Positions 26,542 through 35,081 are shown, numbered from the stretch's first letter. The stretch: 64,000 nt of DNA from Muricauda sp. SCSIO 65647 (GCF_021534965.1 NZ_CP091037.1:722501-786500), one strand, 5' to 3'. Notes: generated from the letters alone by a model not told the origin. Program-made: numbers and translations.

Positions 26542-27489
26542 TTAAAAATACCCTTGTTGTTTTCTTTTTTCCATCGCTGCCTCTGAGCGTTTGTCATCAA
26601 TACGCGCACCACGTTCAGAGATTTTTGAATCCCTGATTTCGGCCACTACCTTGTCAATGGTATCGGCCGTGGACTCTACCGCTGCGGTACAGCTCATGTC
26701 GCCCACGGTTCGAAAGCGCACCGTGCGTTCTTCAACCGCCTCGTCATCGGCCCTAAAAACGACATCGTCTTCGACAGACCATATTAATCCATCACGCAAG
26801 AATGTATTTCGTTTGTGGGCAAAATAAATGGAGGGTATTTCGATATCTTCTTTTTGAATGTAGCTCCATACATCCAATTCCGTCCAATTGCTTATCGGAA
26901 AGACCCTAACATTTTGCCCTATCTCAATCTGACCGTTCAACATGTCGAATAGTTCGGGGCGTTGGTTTTTTTCGTCCCACTGGCCAAAATCATCGCGCAC
27001 AGAAAAGATGCGTTCTTTGGCCCTGGCTTTTTCTTCATCACGCCTAGCGCCGCCGATGCACGCGTCGAACTTGAATTCTTCAATAGCATCCAGTAAGGTG
27101 GTTGTTTGCAAAATGTTTCGACTGGCATATTTGCCCGTCTCCTCCACCACCTTGCCTTGATCGATCGAATCTTGTACATTTCTCACAATCAGCTCGACGC
27201 CCAATTCTTCAACCAAACGGTTTCGAAACTCAATGGTCTCAGAAAAATTATGCCCTGTGTCGATATGCAACAATGGAAAAGGAATCTTTGCCGGCCAAAA
27301 TGCTTTTTGTGCCAGACGAATCAATGTAATCGAATCTTTTCCACCAGAGAACAATAATACGGGTCTTTCAAACTGTGCAGCCACTTCTCGAATAATGTAA
27401 ATGGCTTCATGCTCCAATGCATTTGCCTTTGGTCTATCAAGTAGCTCTTGGGTCTTGTTGGTCGTTATTTCTTCCAAAATTGTATTCAA
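26542..27489 (-). CDS. cysD: Sulfate adenylyltransferase subunit 2
   Basis: 315 residues. ATP-PPase fold with the PP-loop LLFSGGKDSITLIRL; GGARRDEEKARAKER and SNWTELDVWSYI are CysD hallmarks. Forms APS from sulfate and ATP together with CysN. The C-terminus ends in RKQQGYF, as usual. In the operon DUF2061-cysH-cysD-cysN, with 32 bases to cysH. Confidence 0.96.
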   Translation of the reverse strand: MNTILEEITTNKTQELLDRPKANALEHEAIYIIREVAAQFERPVLLFSGGKDSITLIRLAQKAFWPAKIPFPLLHIDTGHNFSETIEFRNRLVEELGVELIVRNVQDSIDQGKVVEETGKYASRNILQTTTLLDAIEEFKFDACIGGARRDEEKARAKERIFSVRDDFGQWDEKNQRPELFDMLNGQIEIGQNVRVFPISNWTELDVWSYIQKEDIEIPSIYFAHKRNTFLRDGLIWSVEDDVVFRADDEAVEERTVRFRTVGDMSCTAAVESTADTIDKVVAEIRDSKISERGARIDDKRSEAAMEKRKQQGYF

Positions 27490-27521
27490 AACAAAAAATT
27501 AGTTTTTATACTTCTAGTCAT

Positions 27522-28145
27522 TTATGTGTGGAGACCACACTCTCGGTTTTCTAAAACTTTGGTGGGGTCAAAATATTTATGCTCATTGGGCAAATCGTAC
27601 TCTTTCAGATAGGAGTCGAGTTGGGCGTCGTTCCAATAGTAAAATGGACTCACCTTCAATACACCGTCTTTGCTCAAGCTCAAAATATCCAATGAATCAC
27701 GATGGGTGGTCTGGCCTTTTCGCAAGTTGGTGAACCAAACATCTGGCCGATGTTCTTCCATGGCCCTTCTGAAAGGTTCCAGTTTGACCTGTTCGGTGAA
27801 CACGGCATGCATGGGGCTATCAATATCGGGAATTCCCATAATCACATCGCGATGGGCCGCCGTCTGTTTTGGAACGTACAATTGCACGTTCAGCCCCAAT
27901 CTCAATATCAATTCTTCTGCGTGCTTATATGTGCTTGGTGTATTATAACCTGTATCACACCAAATCACGGGAATGTTCGGATCCACATCGACCACTGCAT
28001 GTAAAATGGCCACTTCATATGGGCGAAAGTTTGTAGTCACCACTGGTTTTTGACCATGGGCAATGGCCCAAGAAATGATTTCTTGTGGTGGAATACCCTT
28101 GAATTGGGCATTGAGATTTTCTACTTGCTGCGTTTTCAGAGCCAT
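27522..28145 (-). CDS. cysH: Phosphoadenylyl-sulfate (PAPS-type) reductase
   Basis: 207 residues. ATP-PPase-like fold (TTNFRPYEV, WCDTGYNT) with the catalytic C-terminal ECGLHT cysteine. The paired CC and CxxC cysteines that hold the [4Fe-4S] cluster of APS reductases are not seen, since the only other cysteine is in WCDTGY. By family rules it should use PAPS and thioredoxin rather than APS. That implies an APS kinase, which is not encoded in this window. Second gene of the sulfate operon. Confidence 0.9.
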   Translation of the reverse strand: MALKTQQVENLNAQFKGIPPQEIISWAIAHGQKPVVTTNFRPYEVAILHAVVDVDPNIPVIWCDTGYNTPSTYKHAEELILRLGLNVQLYVPKQTAAHRDVIMGIPDIDSPMHAVFTEQVKLEPFRRAMEEHRPDVWFTNLRKGQTTHRDSLDILSLSKDGVLKVSPFYYWNDAQLDSYLKEYDLPNEHKYFDPTKVLENRECGLHT

Positions 28146-28155
28146 TACTTCTTTT

Positions 28156-28419
28156 TTATTTGCCCCAACCTATGTTGTTCCAAATGCGTTCATGAAAGAA
28201 ATACAGCACCATTTTGGTGACCAATTCGACCACGCCTATTGAAAAGGCCAAGGTCAATGTGCCCGTAATGATCCATGAAATGATAATAGTGTCCAACGTG
28301 CCAATGACTCGCCAACTTATTGATTTCACAATACTTCTGATAGGCTTTTCAGAGGTCTTATCTTTCGAATAAGAAGCCTTTTTCTCTTTGTTGGCCAATA
28401 CGATTTGGTCTGCAATCAT
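28156..28419 (-). CDS. DUF2061 membrane protein
   Basis: 87 residues. The conserved DUF2061 pattern is clear (IVKSISWRVIGTLDT, VTKMVLYFFHERIW) with one or two membrane segments around residues 38-75. Proteins of this family are often encoded beside sulfate-assimilation genes, but their role is unknown. It heads the operon with cysH, cysD and cysN, 10 bases before cysH. The palindromic putative Rrf2 site lies 18 bases upstream of its ATG. Confidence 0.85.
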   Translation of the reverse strand: MIADQIVLANKEKKASYSKDKTSEKPIRSIVKSISWRVIGTLDTIIISWIITGTLTLAFSIGVVELVTKMVLYFFHERIWNNIGWGK

Positions 28420-28436
28420 AGTTGAAATAATATTAT

Positions 28437-28453
28437 CCTATCGATTTAATAGG
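28437..28453. promoter_or_regulatory. Candidate Rrf2 operator upstream of the DUF2061-cysHDN operon
   Basis: CCTATCGATTTAATAGG, the same 5-7-5 palindrome as at 25145. The remainder of the 177-base gap to the rrf2 gene is AT-rich and should hold the promoter; no other feature was seen. Confidence 0.7.
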
Positions 28454-28596
28454 AAACAAAAATAAAACTATTGCCAAAAGGCAAACGTAAAATCTTCTTA
28501 AATTTTAAATTTACCCTATAGTTTTAGTAGATTATTAAAAAACCAGAAGTTAAAATTTGATATTCACAATACTTTTCTTAAAACACAGCGAAAATT

Positions 28597-29007
28597 CTAG
28601 AAAATCAGATCTGCCAATGTGGTATTACGATATACGGCCAAGTTGGCATCCCTGACCTGTAGCATCAATTTGTATACCGAGCATGTTTTTTCATCAGGGC
28701 AGTCATCACATTTCTCGTAGAAATTTAAGCTCACACAGGGCACCATGGCTATGGGACCTTCTAAAACGCGCATGACACTCGTCATCGGAATTTCTTCAGG
28801 TTCTTTGATCAAGTAATAGCCCCCACCCTTTCCCTTCTTGGAGCCCAAAAAACCATTTCTACGTAAGGTCAGCAGAATGCTTTCCAAGAATTTTTGGGAA
28901 ATGTTCTCATGTTTGGCAATCTCCGCTATTTGAACGGGCTCCTTTTTTTTTTGCGAAGCCAGATAGGTCAAGGCCTTGAGTCCGTATTTCGTCTTCTTTG
29001 ACAGCAT
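28597..29007 (-). CDS. Rrf2-family transcriptional regulator
   Basis: 136 residues from MLSKKTKYGLKAL. Winged-helix N-terminal domain (ISQKFLESILLTLRRNGFLGSKKG) of the Rrf2 family, which includes IscR, CymR and NsrR. A cysteine cluster follows (PCVSLNFYEKCDDCPDEKTC), suggesting an Fe-S cluster or thiol sensing. It lies immediately upstream of the sulfate assimilation genes on the same strand, so it is the natural candidate to bind the two CCTAT-N7-ATAGG sites and repress the pathway when reduced sulfur is plentiful. The longer upstream start was rejected as it lacks family similarity. Confidence 0.9.
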   Translation of the reverse strand: MLSKKTKYGLKALTYLASQKKKEPVQIAEIAKHENISQKFLESILLTLRRNGFLGSKKGKGGGYYLIKEPEEIPMTSVMRVLEGPIAMVPCVSLNFYEKCDDCPDEKTCSVYKLMLQVRDANLAVYRNTTLADLIF

Positions 29008-29053
29008 TGATACGAATATAGGCAAAATCAGTGTTCTTTGGGAATACTGCCGA

Positions 29054-29518
29054 CTAAAGCAGGTACGCCATCTTGATGTTGCTTCTGGCGTAGGGTGGGT
29101 TTGCTTCTTGTGGAATCTCGACAAAACCATATTTTCGATAAATGTAAATTGCGTTTTCCAATACGGTATTTGAGTACAATATCAATTTTTTCCAGCCCTT
29201 TTCACGACCAAAATCAATGCAGTACTGCATTAGTTTTTGTCCGATCCTCATGCCTTGAAAAGCCTCTGACACGGCCATTTTCCCCAATTCGAATATCTTT
29301 TCTTCCATTGGGATCAGCGCCACTGTTCCTACCAATGAATTATCGACTCTCGCAAAGAAAATATGACCTCCAGGACCGATAATGGTCTCTTCACATCTTT
29401 CCATGAGTTCTGCATCATGGGGCTCGACCACGAAATACTTTTCAAGCCATTCAATGTTGAGCCTGGCAAAGTCTTGGGCGAATTCCGATCTGAATGCTAT
29501 AATGTCAATGTTTTTCAT
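29054..29518 (-). CDS. GNAT-family N-acetyltransferase
   Basis: 154 residues. GNAT fold with the acetyl-CoA loop in AVSEAFQGMRIGQKLM (QxxGxG-like) and a C-terminal YRKYGFVEIP motif. The substrate is unknown. Four-base overlap (ATGA) with the MarR gene upstream, so the enzyme is coupled to that regulator. MarR-GNAT pairs often act on small toxic or signalling amines, but that is a general association only. Confidence 0.88.
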   Translation of the reverse strand: MKNIDIIAFRSEFAQDFARLNIEWLEKYFVVEPHDAELMERCEETIIGPGGHIFFARVDNSLVGTVALIPMEEKIFELGKMAVSEAFQGMRIGQKLMQYCIDFGREKGWKKLILYSNTVLENAIYIYRKYGFVEIPQEANPPYARSNIKMAYLL

Positions 29519-30012
29519 ATCGTTATATTTTGATGTTGAAGATTTTCAACAATTAGCTCGCTCAAGGGCTTTTTTTTCAGTTTGCCTTCTACCTCGGTCA
29601 AATGTTCGGACAAGCTTTTAGATTCAAAATGGGTCAGCTGTCTTACTTGTTCTTCCATTTCTTTCCATAGAGGTACCATTCTCTTATGGGCCTTTTTTCC
29701 CGTTCTCGTAAGAAAGAAAAGCTTTTTTCGCTTATCCAAATCATCTTCCCTACTGTCGATCAACCCCTTATCAGACAACTTTTTCAAAGCATGTGTAATC
29801 GCAGGTTGCGTATATTGAAGCACCTCTTGTATGAATGAGGTGGTCGTCACCTTTTCATCGATAACAACCTTGAAAATTGGAAACAGATAGGGGTCAAAAT
29901 CAATATTGTAATGGTCATACGTGAGCTGTATTTCTTTCATGAACTGACCGCTCAATCGATTCAATCTCGAGCCCAGCCCCATCTCGGCCAAAAGCATCAA
30001 CCTATCTTTCAT
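29515..30012 (-). CDS. MarR-family transcriptional regulator
   Basis: 165 residues. Winged helix with TQPAITHALKKLSDKGLI (recognition helix region) and the wing DDLDKRKKLFFLTRTGK. Probably autoregulates with the GNAT gene it overlaps: an inverted repeat rich in ATTTA lies just upstream of the start. Confidence 0.9.
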   Translation of the reverse strand: MKDRLMLLAEMGLGSRLNRLSGQFMKEIQLTYDHYNIDFDPYLFPIFKVVIDEKVTTTSFIQEVLQYTQPAITHALKKLSDKGLIDSREDDLDKRKKLFFLTRTGKKAHKRMVPLWKEMEEQVRQLTHFESKSLSEHLTEVEGKLKKKPLSELIVENLQHQNITI

Positions 30013-30016
30013 AAGT

Positions 30017-30040
30017 ATTTATATAAACATTTATGTAAAT
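30017..30040. promoter_or_regulatory. Possible MarR operator
   Basis: ATTTATATAAAC next to ATTTATGTAAAT, near-palindromic arms of 12 bases, starting 5 bases before the MarR ATG. Position fits autoregulation; AT-richness makes chance possible. Confidence 0.45.
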
Positions 30041-30069
30041 GTACGAATTATTATTAAAATGATGCGCCA

Positions 30070-31236
30070 TTAACCAAGGGCCTGCCCTATATCATCGATG
30101 ATATCGGCACTATGCTCCAATCCCACCGAAACCCTGACCATACCTTCTGAAATGCCCACGGCCTTTCGTTCTTCTGGGGTCAGTTTACTATGTGTGGTCG
30201 AAGCAGGATGGGTCACAATGCTCCGGGCATCGCCCAAGTTGGCCGAAAGTGACAGCAAGCGAATGGAATCAAAAAACTTGCGGCCCGATTCGAGTCCGCC
30301 TTTCACTTCAAAAGCTACCACGCACCCCCCTGCTTTCATCTGTTTTTGGGCCAGTTCATACTGTGGATGTGATTTCAAAAAGGGATATTTCACCCAATTC
30401 ACCTTTCGATGGCCTTCTAAAAATTCGGCCAACTTCAAGGCATTTTCACAATGCCTGTCGACCCTCACGGCAAGGGTCTCCAAACTTTTTGAGAGCACCC
30501 ATGCGTTAAAAGGCGAAAGGGCAGGACCCGTGATTCGTGAAAAACGATAGATTTTATCTACCAAATCAGCTTGACCTACCGTGATTCCTGCCAACACACG
30601 ACCTTGGCCATCCATCAATTTAGTGCCCGAATGTATGACCAGGTCTGCCCCGAATTTGATTGGTTGTTGTAAATAAGGAGAGGCAAAACAATTATCGACC
30701 ACAAAAATCAGGTCGTGCTTTTTTGCGAGTTTTCCAAGATATTCAAGATCGAGTATATCAACCCCGGGGTTGGTGGGTGATTCGGCATAGAGAATCTTGG
30801 TATTGGACCGTATCGATTGTTCAACTTTTTCCAACTCATCAATCCCAAAAAAACTGGTTTCGATATTCCACTTGGGGAAAAAATTGGTGTACAGCGAATG
30901 TGTCGAACCAAACACACTTCGTACAGAAAGTATGTGGTCACCACTTTCCAATAAAGCCGCGAAAGTTGAAAACACCGCCGCCATGCCCGAGGCAAAGGCG
31001 AAACCCGCTTCGGCGCCTTCCATATGGCAAACCTTTGTAATAAACTCTGATGTATTCGGATTGGAGTACCGAGAATACACGTTGCGATCTTTTTCTTCGG
31101 CAAAGGAAGCCCGCATATCTTCGGCATCTTCAAAAACGTAGCTCGAGGTCAAAAACATCGGCGCAGAGTGCTCTAAATATTGGGTGCGCTCAAGCTGATC
31201 GCGTATCGCGTTGGTTTCGAATCTATTGTCTTTCAT
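30070..31236 (-). CDS. metZ: Trans-sulfuration family PLP enzyme, O-acyl-homoserine sulfhydrylase (MetZ-like)
   Basis: 388 residues. Cys/Met metabolism PLP family: YSRYSNPNT, the catalytic lysine in VIHSGTKLMDGQG, and the SANLGDARSIVTHPASTTH stretch are present. Likely makes homocysteine directly from acylated homoserine and sulfide, in parallel with MetY encoded upstream in the same operon; a cystathionine gamma-synthase activity cannot be excluded. The start was set at MKDNRFETNAI because the longer reading is encoded by a REP-like palindrome. Confidence 0.85.
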   Translation of the reverse strand: MKDNRFETNAIRDQLERTQYLEHSAPMFLTSSYVFEDAEDMRASFAEEKDRNVYSRYSNPNTSEFITKVCHMEGAEAGFAFASGMAAVFSTFAALLESGDHILSVRSVFGSTHSLYTNFFPKWNIETSFFGIDELEKVEQSIRSNTKILYAESPTNPGVDILDLEYLGKLAKKHDLIFVVDNCFASPYLQQPIKFGADLVIHSGTKLMDGQGRVLAGITVGQADLVDKIYRFSRITGPALSPFNAWVLSKSLETLAVRVDRHCENALKLAEFLEGHRKVNWVKYPFLKSHPQYELAQKQMKAGGCVVAFEVKGGLESGRKFFDSIRLLSLSANLGDARSIVTHPASTTHSKLTPEERKAVGISEGMVRVSVGLEHSADIIDDIGQALG

Positions 31237-31248
31237 AATTTCATAGGG

Positions 31249-31272
31249 GTGCCTGAGCGAAGTCGAAGGCAC
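31249..31272. repeat. REP-like palindrome, left boundary of GIY-YIG cassette
   Basis: GTGCCTGAGCGAAGTCGAAG plus GCAC, a 24-base palindrome ending on the first base of the GIY-YIG stop codon (minus strand). Its core TGAGCGAAGTCGAA is inverted relative to the copy at 31613-31645. Confidence 0.8.
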
Positions 31273-31619
31273 TAATGTTTGGTTTCCTTATAAAATCTAT
31301 AATGTTTTTCATTTTTACACTCAGCCAAGCCAGGAAGTGAAGCGACTTCACCGTTAATTAAAGCTTGTTTCTTTGTTCTTGACCAACCTTGAATTTGTTT
31401 CTCCCTTTCAAAGGCTTTGGCAATACTTAAATATTCTTCTGCATAAACCAGTTTGACAGGCAATCTCTTTTTGGTATGATTTGCGCCCCTCCCATCTTGA
31501 TGTTCCCTGATTCTTTTTTCCAAATCAATGGTGCTTCCAGTATAAAAAGTTTCGTCAGAACATTCCAATATATAGACATATCTTTTTTCATAAAACCACC
31601 TTATGCGGCTTCGGCTCAT
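31272..31619 (-). CDS. GIY-YIG nuclease domain protein
   Basis: 115 residues. A single GIY-YIG domain in the short UPF0213/YhbQ-like form: YVYILECSDETFYTGS (the GIY...YIG equivalent), an arginine in DLEKRIREHQ and the glutamate in YLSIAKAFEREKQIQGW. Lies between metX-thrA and metZ in sense. It is bounded on both sides by inverted REP-like palindromes, and its N-terminal codons overlap one of them, so it looks like an inserted cassette. A role in mobilising or processing the repeat is plausible but unproven. Confidence 0.83.
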   Translation of the reverse strand: MSRSRIRWFYEKRYVYILECSDETFYTGSTIDLEKRIREHQDGRGANHTKKRLPVKLVYAEEYLSIAKAFEREKQIQGWSRTKKQALINGEVASLPGLAECKNEKHYRFYKETKH

Positions 31620-31645
31620 TTCGACTACGCTCAATGGCCAGCTCA
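31613..31645. repeat. REP-like palindrome, right boundary of GIY-YIG cassette
   Basis: CATTTCGACTACGCTCAATG with flanking GGCCAGCTC. It carries TTCGACTACGCTCA, the inverse of the core at 31249, and overlaps the likely start codon of the nuclease gene. Confidence 0.75.
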
Positions 31646-31688
31646 GTAACCAAAACGGGCTATCTACCGGGCAGGCAAACAGTCGAAG

Positions 31689-34600
31689 TCACAACTTCTC
31701 TGCAATCCGTAAAATATCACCAAAAACGCCCCTAGCGGTGACCGCGGCCCCTGCCCCTGCCCCTTGTATCACTATTGGATGCTCACCATACGATTCTGTA
31801 TAGATTTCGATGATGGAATCAGAACCTTTTACTTGCCCCAATGCGTCAGATTTTGGCACAGAAATTAATTTTACCTCCAGAATCCCTTTGTCCTGCTGTA
31901 AATCTCCATGTAAATCACCTACATACCGAAGCACATGGTCGGGCTTTTGTTCTTTTTTTATTTTTTGAAATTTTTTGTCCAATTGGTCTAAATTCCCTAA
32001 AAATCCTTCTTTGGGGACTTTTTCTAATTTCTTTGGAATCAGGTTTTCGATGAAAACATCACCTAGTTCATTCTGCAACTCCAACTCCCTTGCCAAAATC
32101 AATAGTTTTCGCCCTACGTCATTTCCACTCAAATCTTCACGTGGGTCAGGTTCTGTAAGGCCTTTTTGCATCGCTTCCAGCAGAATTTCTGAAAAGGGGC
32201 GGTCAGATTCTGAAAACATGTTAAAAATGTAGCTCAATGAACCCGAGAAAACACCCTTGATCCGGGTAATGTTCTCTCCAGATACATGAAGCAACTTTAT
32301 CGTATCGATCAATGGTAATCCGGCCCCAACATTGGTCTCATATAGGTATTTTTTTTGGGCATCTTCAAGACTTCTCCGAATTTGGCGGTAGTAGTCAAAA
32401 TTAAGGGTGTTGGCAATTTTGTTCGACGAAATAAGATCAAAGCCCGCCCTGATCAATTCAAAATAATAATTGACGAAATCTTCACTGGCCGTATTGTCAA
32501 TGGCAATTAAATTTTCGAGGTGGTTTTCATTGGCATATGCAATTATATCACTGACCGAATAGGCTGTCCCATTTTCTTTTAGGGCTTGTTTCCAGTTATC
32601 ATGAACACCCTTTTTATCGAGCAAGGCCTGTTTTGAATTGGCAATGGCAAAAATGTTCAAATCAAAGTTCTTTCGTTGTTTGATGTTCTCGTGTGATCTC
32701 AAAATCTGGTCGATGAGCGTTCCTCCCACGTTTCCATGTCCAAAAATGGCCAGATTGATTTTCTTGTTCATGCCAAAAATCTGCCCATGCATCACGTTCA
32801 ACGCCTTGTGTAGATCGGTCGTTTTAACAACCAAACTGACATTCCGTCCCGAGGCCGTGTTATTAAAAAGCAATGGTTCGATGTTGTTCTTGACAAGTGC
32901 GCTGTAGGGTTTGTGAAAAGAACTCAGGTCTTGTCCCACAATGGATATCACGGCCACGTTCTTTACAATTGAAATCGCATTTATGTCTTTAGCGGAATAA
33001 TCGGTCTCAAATTCATCATCCAGGGCCTTTTTGGCCTCAAATGCCCTATCGGCATCAATCACTAAACCAATGCCTCTTTCTGATGACCCTTGTGAGATGA
33101 TGCCCACACTGATGTTTCGTCTTCCCAACGCATTGAAAATTCGGGCATCGATTCCTGCCTTACCCAAAAGCCCTCTACCCTCAAGGTGCACCAGCGATAC
33201 GTTTTCAATCACGGACAGCGATTTGATACCCTCCTCACTTGATTTGGCACTGATCAGCGTACCTTCGGAATCTGGATTGAATGTATTCAGAATTCGAAGT
33301 GGAATATTCTTCTCTATCAGGGGAATAATGGTTTTTGCGTGTAGCACTTTGGCACCAAAATTGGCCAATTCATTGGCTTCTTCGTAGGATAGGTTTTCGA
33401 TTATCTGGGCCTCATGCACCAAATCAGGATTTGCCGTGAAGATACCATCGACATGGGTATAGTTGTATACGGCATCGGCATCTAGGAAATTGGCCAGTAA
33501 AGCCGCCGTGTAATTACTTCCGTTTCTACCCAAGGTGGTTGTCTCACCATCTTGGTTCGAGGCGATAAAACCCGTTACAATGGGTACCGTGTTATTTTGC
33601 AATTGCGAAAACCGTTTCAGCACGTTCAACTTTGAGGCTCCCTCATCGACTTGCGCATTACCGAACGACCCATCGGTCTTGATCAGTTCACGGGTGTCGA
33701 TGGCTTCTGCCTTGATACCTTTATCGTTCAGCAAGGCCGCCACGAACTTTGAAGATATCAATTCGCCATAAGCCAGTAGGGCATCTTTGGCTTTCGGGCT
33801 GTAATCACCAAGAAGTGACACGCCTTTCAATTTTTGAACTACTTGATTCACTTCACTTGAAAAATCGACTTCGCCCAAGTCAGATTTTTGATAGCTTTCA
33901 AAGTGTTTGATGTCTTCTTCGAACGGAAGGCCCCTTGCTGCCTTGTCCAACATTCTTTCAAGCTCATCAGTGGCGTTTTGCCTGGCAGATAATACCACCG
34001 CGATATGCTCGTCTGATTGCACTTTTTCGGCTATGATAGCTAGTACACGTCCAAGTCCCTCGCCATTGGCCAATGATTTTCCGCCGAATTTCAAGATTTT
34101 GAGTCCATGCTTTTTTCCTTTCTTCGGAAAAACATCCCTCAGCAAATTCTCCAATTGTTCAAACTCCATCAAAAAGGCATCGTGACCATGTAACGATTGT
34201 ACCTCACCGTACGTTACATTACCGCTTGCTTGGGCCAATCGTTTATAGGTCTCCTTGTTCTCTTCAGCCGTGAAAAAGAGATCGGAATTCACTCCGATGA
34301 TATGGATCTTGGTGTTGCTCTGTTGCAACTTTTGAAAACCCTCTTCCCCATTTCGTGTCACATCGATGGTCTTCAACAATTGGTTCATCAGCTTATAGGC
34401 CGATAATTGAAAGCGTTCTTGTAATTTCTTGCCGTGGTGCATCAACCAGCTTTCAACATTGAATACCTTAAGCGCCTCGTTCGTACTGCGCTTGAAACGC
34501 TCTTTAAACGATTCTGGAGTACGGTAGCACAGCATCGCATGCATTCTGGCATCGTGTACAGGCTGACTTGAATTGTTCAGGATCTGTTCTTGAATCTGAC

Positions 34601-35081
34601 AATTGGCGATCATCCAATCGGTCGATTTCCAATCTGATGCCACAGGAATCAAATGTTCTGTAATGGTAGGGTCATAAACGGCCATTTCCCAAGCAATGCC
34701 CCCACCGAGTGATCCCCCTATAATGGCATACAGTTTTTCGATTTCCAATTGTTTGAGGGCCAATAAAAAGATTTTGGCAATGTCTCCCGCTACATATTCC
34801 TTGTAGTTGTCAATGACAAAACCATCGTACCCATTGCCCGGTATGTTGAATGAAAGCACCGTATACCTTTGGGTATCTATACACTTGCCTTCTCCTATCA
34901 AATCAGACCACCAGCCTTTTTCACCCGCCACATTTGAATTGCCTGTAAGGGCATGGTTCACCAACACAATGGGTGCCGAATGCAAGGGCTGGCCGAACAA
35001 CTGGTATGACAGTTGCAGGTCTTCGGAGATTCCGTTTAGGGTAGTGAATTTTTTTATTTCCAGTTTTTGGAGCATATGCAA
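31689..35081 (-). CDS. thrA: Trifunctional fusion: homoserine O-acetyltransferase-like / aspartokinase / homoserine dehydrogenase
   Basis: 1130 residues. Residues about 1-322 are a MetX-type alpha/beta hydrolase with nucleophile Ser124 (GGSLGGG), Asp267 (NSDLFF) and His300 (GHDAF). Residues about 328-765 are an aspartokinase (LKFGGKSLANG at 331, TLGRNGSNYTAALL) with ACT regulatory repeats. Residues 771-1130 are homoserine dehydrogenase (IFGHGNVGG, ETNVGAGLPLIDT, GVFSGSLSYIFN). One polypeptide thus links aspartate phosphorylation, homoserine formation and homoserine acylation, missing only aspartate-semialdehyde dehydrogenase. The frame is continuous with no stop. It follows metY in the second SAM-I operon, directing homoserine to methionine. 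Confidence 0.92.
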   Translation of the reverse strand: MHMLQKLEIKKFTTLNGISEDLQLSYQLFGQPLHSAPIVLVNHALTGNSNVAGEKGWWSDLIGEGKCIDTQRYTVLSFNIPGNGYDGFVIDNYKEYVAGDIAKIFLLALKQLEIEKLYAIIGGSLGGGIAWEMAVYDPTITEHLIPVASDWKSTDWMIANCQIQEQILNNSSQPVHDARMHAMLCYRTPESFKERFKRSTNEALKVFNVESWLMHHGKKLQERFQLSAYKLMNQLLKTIDVTRNGEEGFQKLQQSNTKIHIIGVNSDLFFTAEENKETYKRLAQASGNVTYGEVQSLHGHDAFLMEFEQLENLLRDVFPKKGKKHGLKILKFGGKSLANGEGLGRVLAIIAEKVQSDEHIAVVLSARQNATDELERMLDKAARGLPFEEDIKHFESYQKSDLGEVDFSSEVNQVVQKLKGVSLLGDYSPKAKDALLAYGELISSKFVAALLNDKGIKAEAIDTRELIKTDGSFGNAQVDEGASKLNVLKRFSQLQNNTVPIVTGFIASNQDGETTTLGRNGSNYTAALLANFLDADAVYNYTHVDGIFTANPDLVHEAQIIENLSYEEANELANFGAKVLHAKTIIPLIEKNIPLRILNTFNPDSEGTLISAKSSEEGIKSLSVIENVSLVHLEGRGLLGKAGIDARIFNALGRRNISVGIISQGSSERGIGLVIDADRAFEAKKALDDEFETDYSAKDINAISIVKNVAVISIVGQDLSSFHKPYSALVKNNIEPLLFNNTASGRNVSLVVKTTDLHKALNVMHGQIFGMNKKINLAIFGHGNVGGTLIDQILRSHENIKQRKNFDLNIFAIANSKQALLDKKGVHDNWKQALKENGTAYSVSDIIAYANENHLENLIAIDNTASEDFVNYYFELIRAGFDLISSNKIANTLNFDYYRQIRRSLEDAQKKYLYETNVGAGLPLIDTIKLLHVSGENITRIKGVFSGSLSYIFNMFSESDRPFSEILLEAMQKGLTEPDPREDLSGNDVGRKLLILARELELQNELGDVFIENLIPKKLEKVPKEGFLGNLDQLDKKFQKIKKEQKPDHVLRYVGDLHGDLQQDKGILEVKLISVPKSDALGQVKGSDSIIEIYTESYGEHPIVIQGAGAGAAVTARGVFGDILRIAEKL

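Noticed and set aside
28437-28453. CCTAT-N7-ATAGG palindrome as a chance AT-rich match
   Set aside because: Rejected as chance because a second copy with 16 of 17 identical bases lies at the equivalent place before another gene of the same pathway.
31272-31619. GIY-YIG protein as a homing endonuclease of a group I intron
   Set aside because: It is a minimal single domain between two complete metabolic genes with no intron structure.
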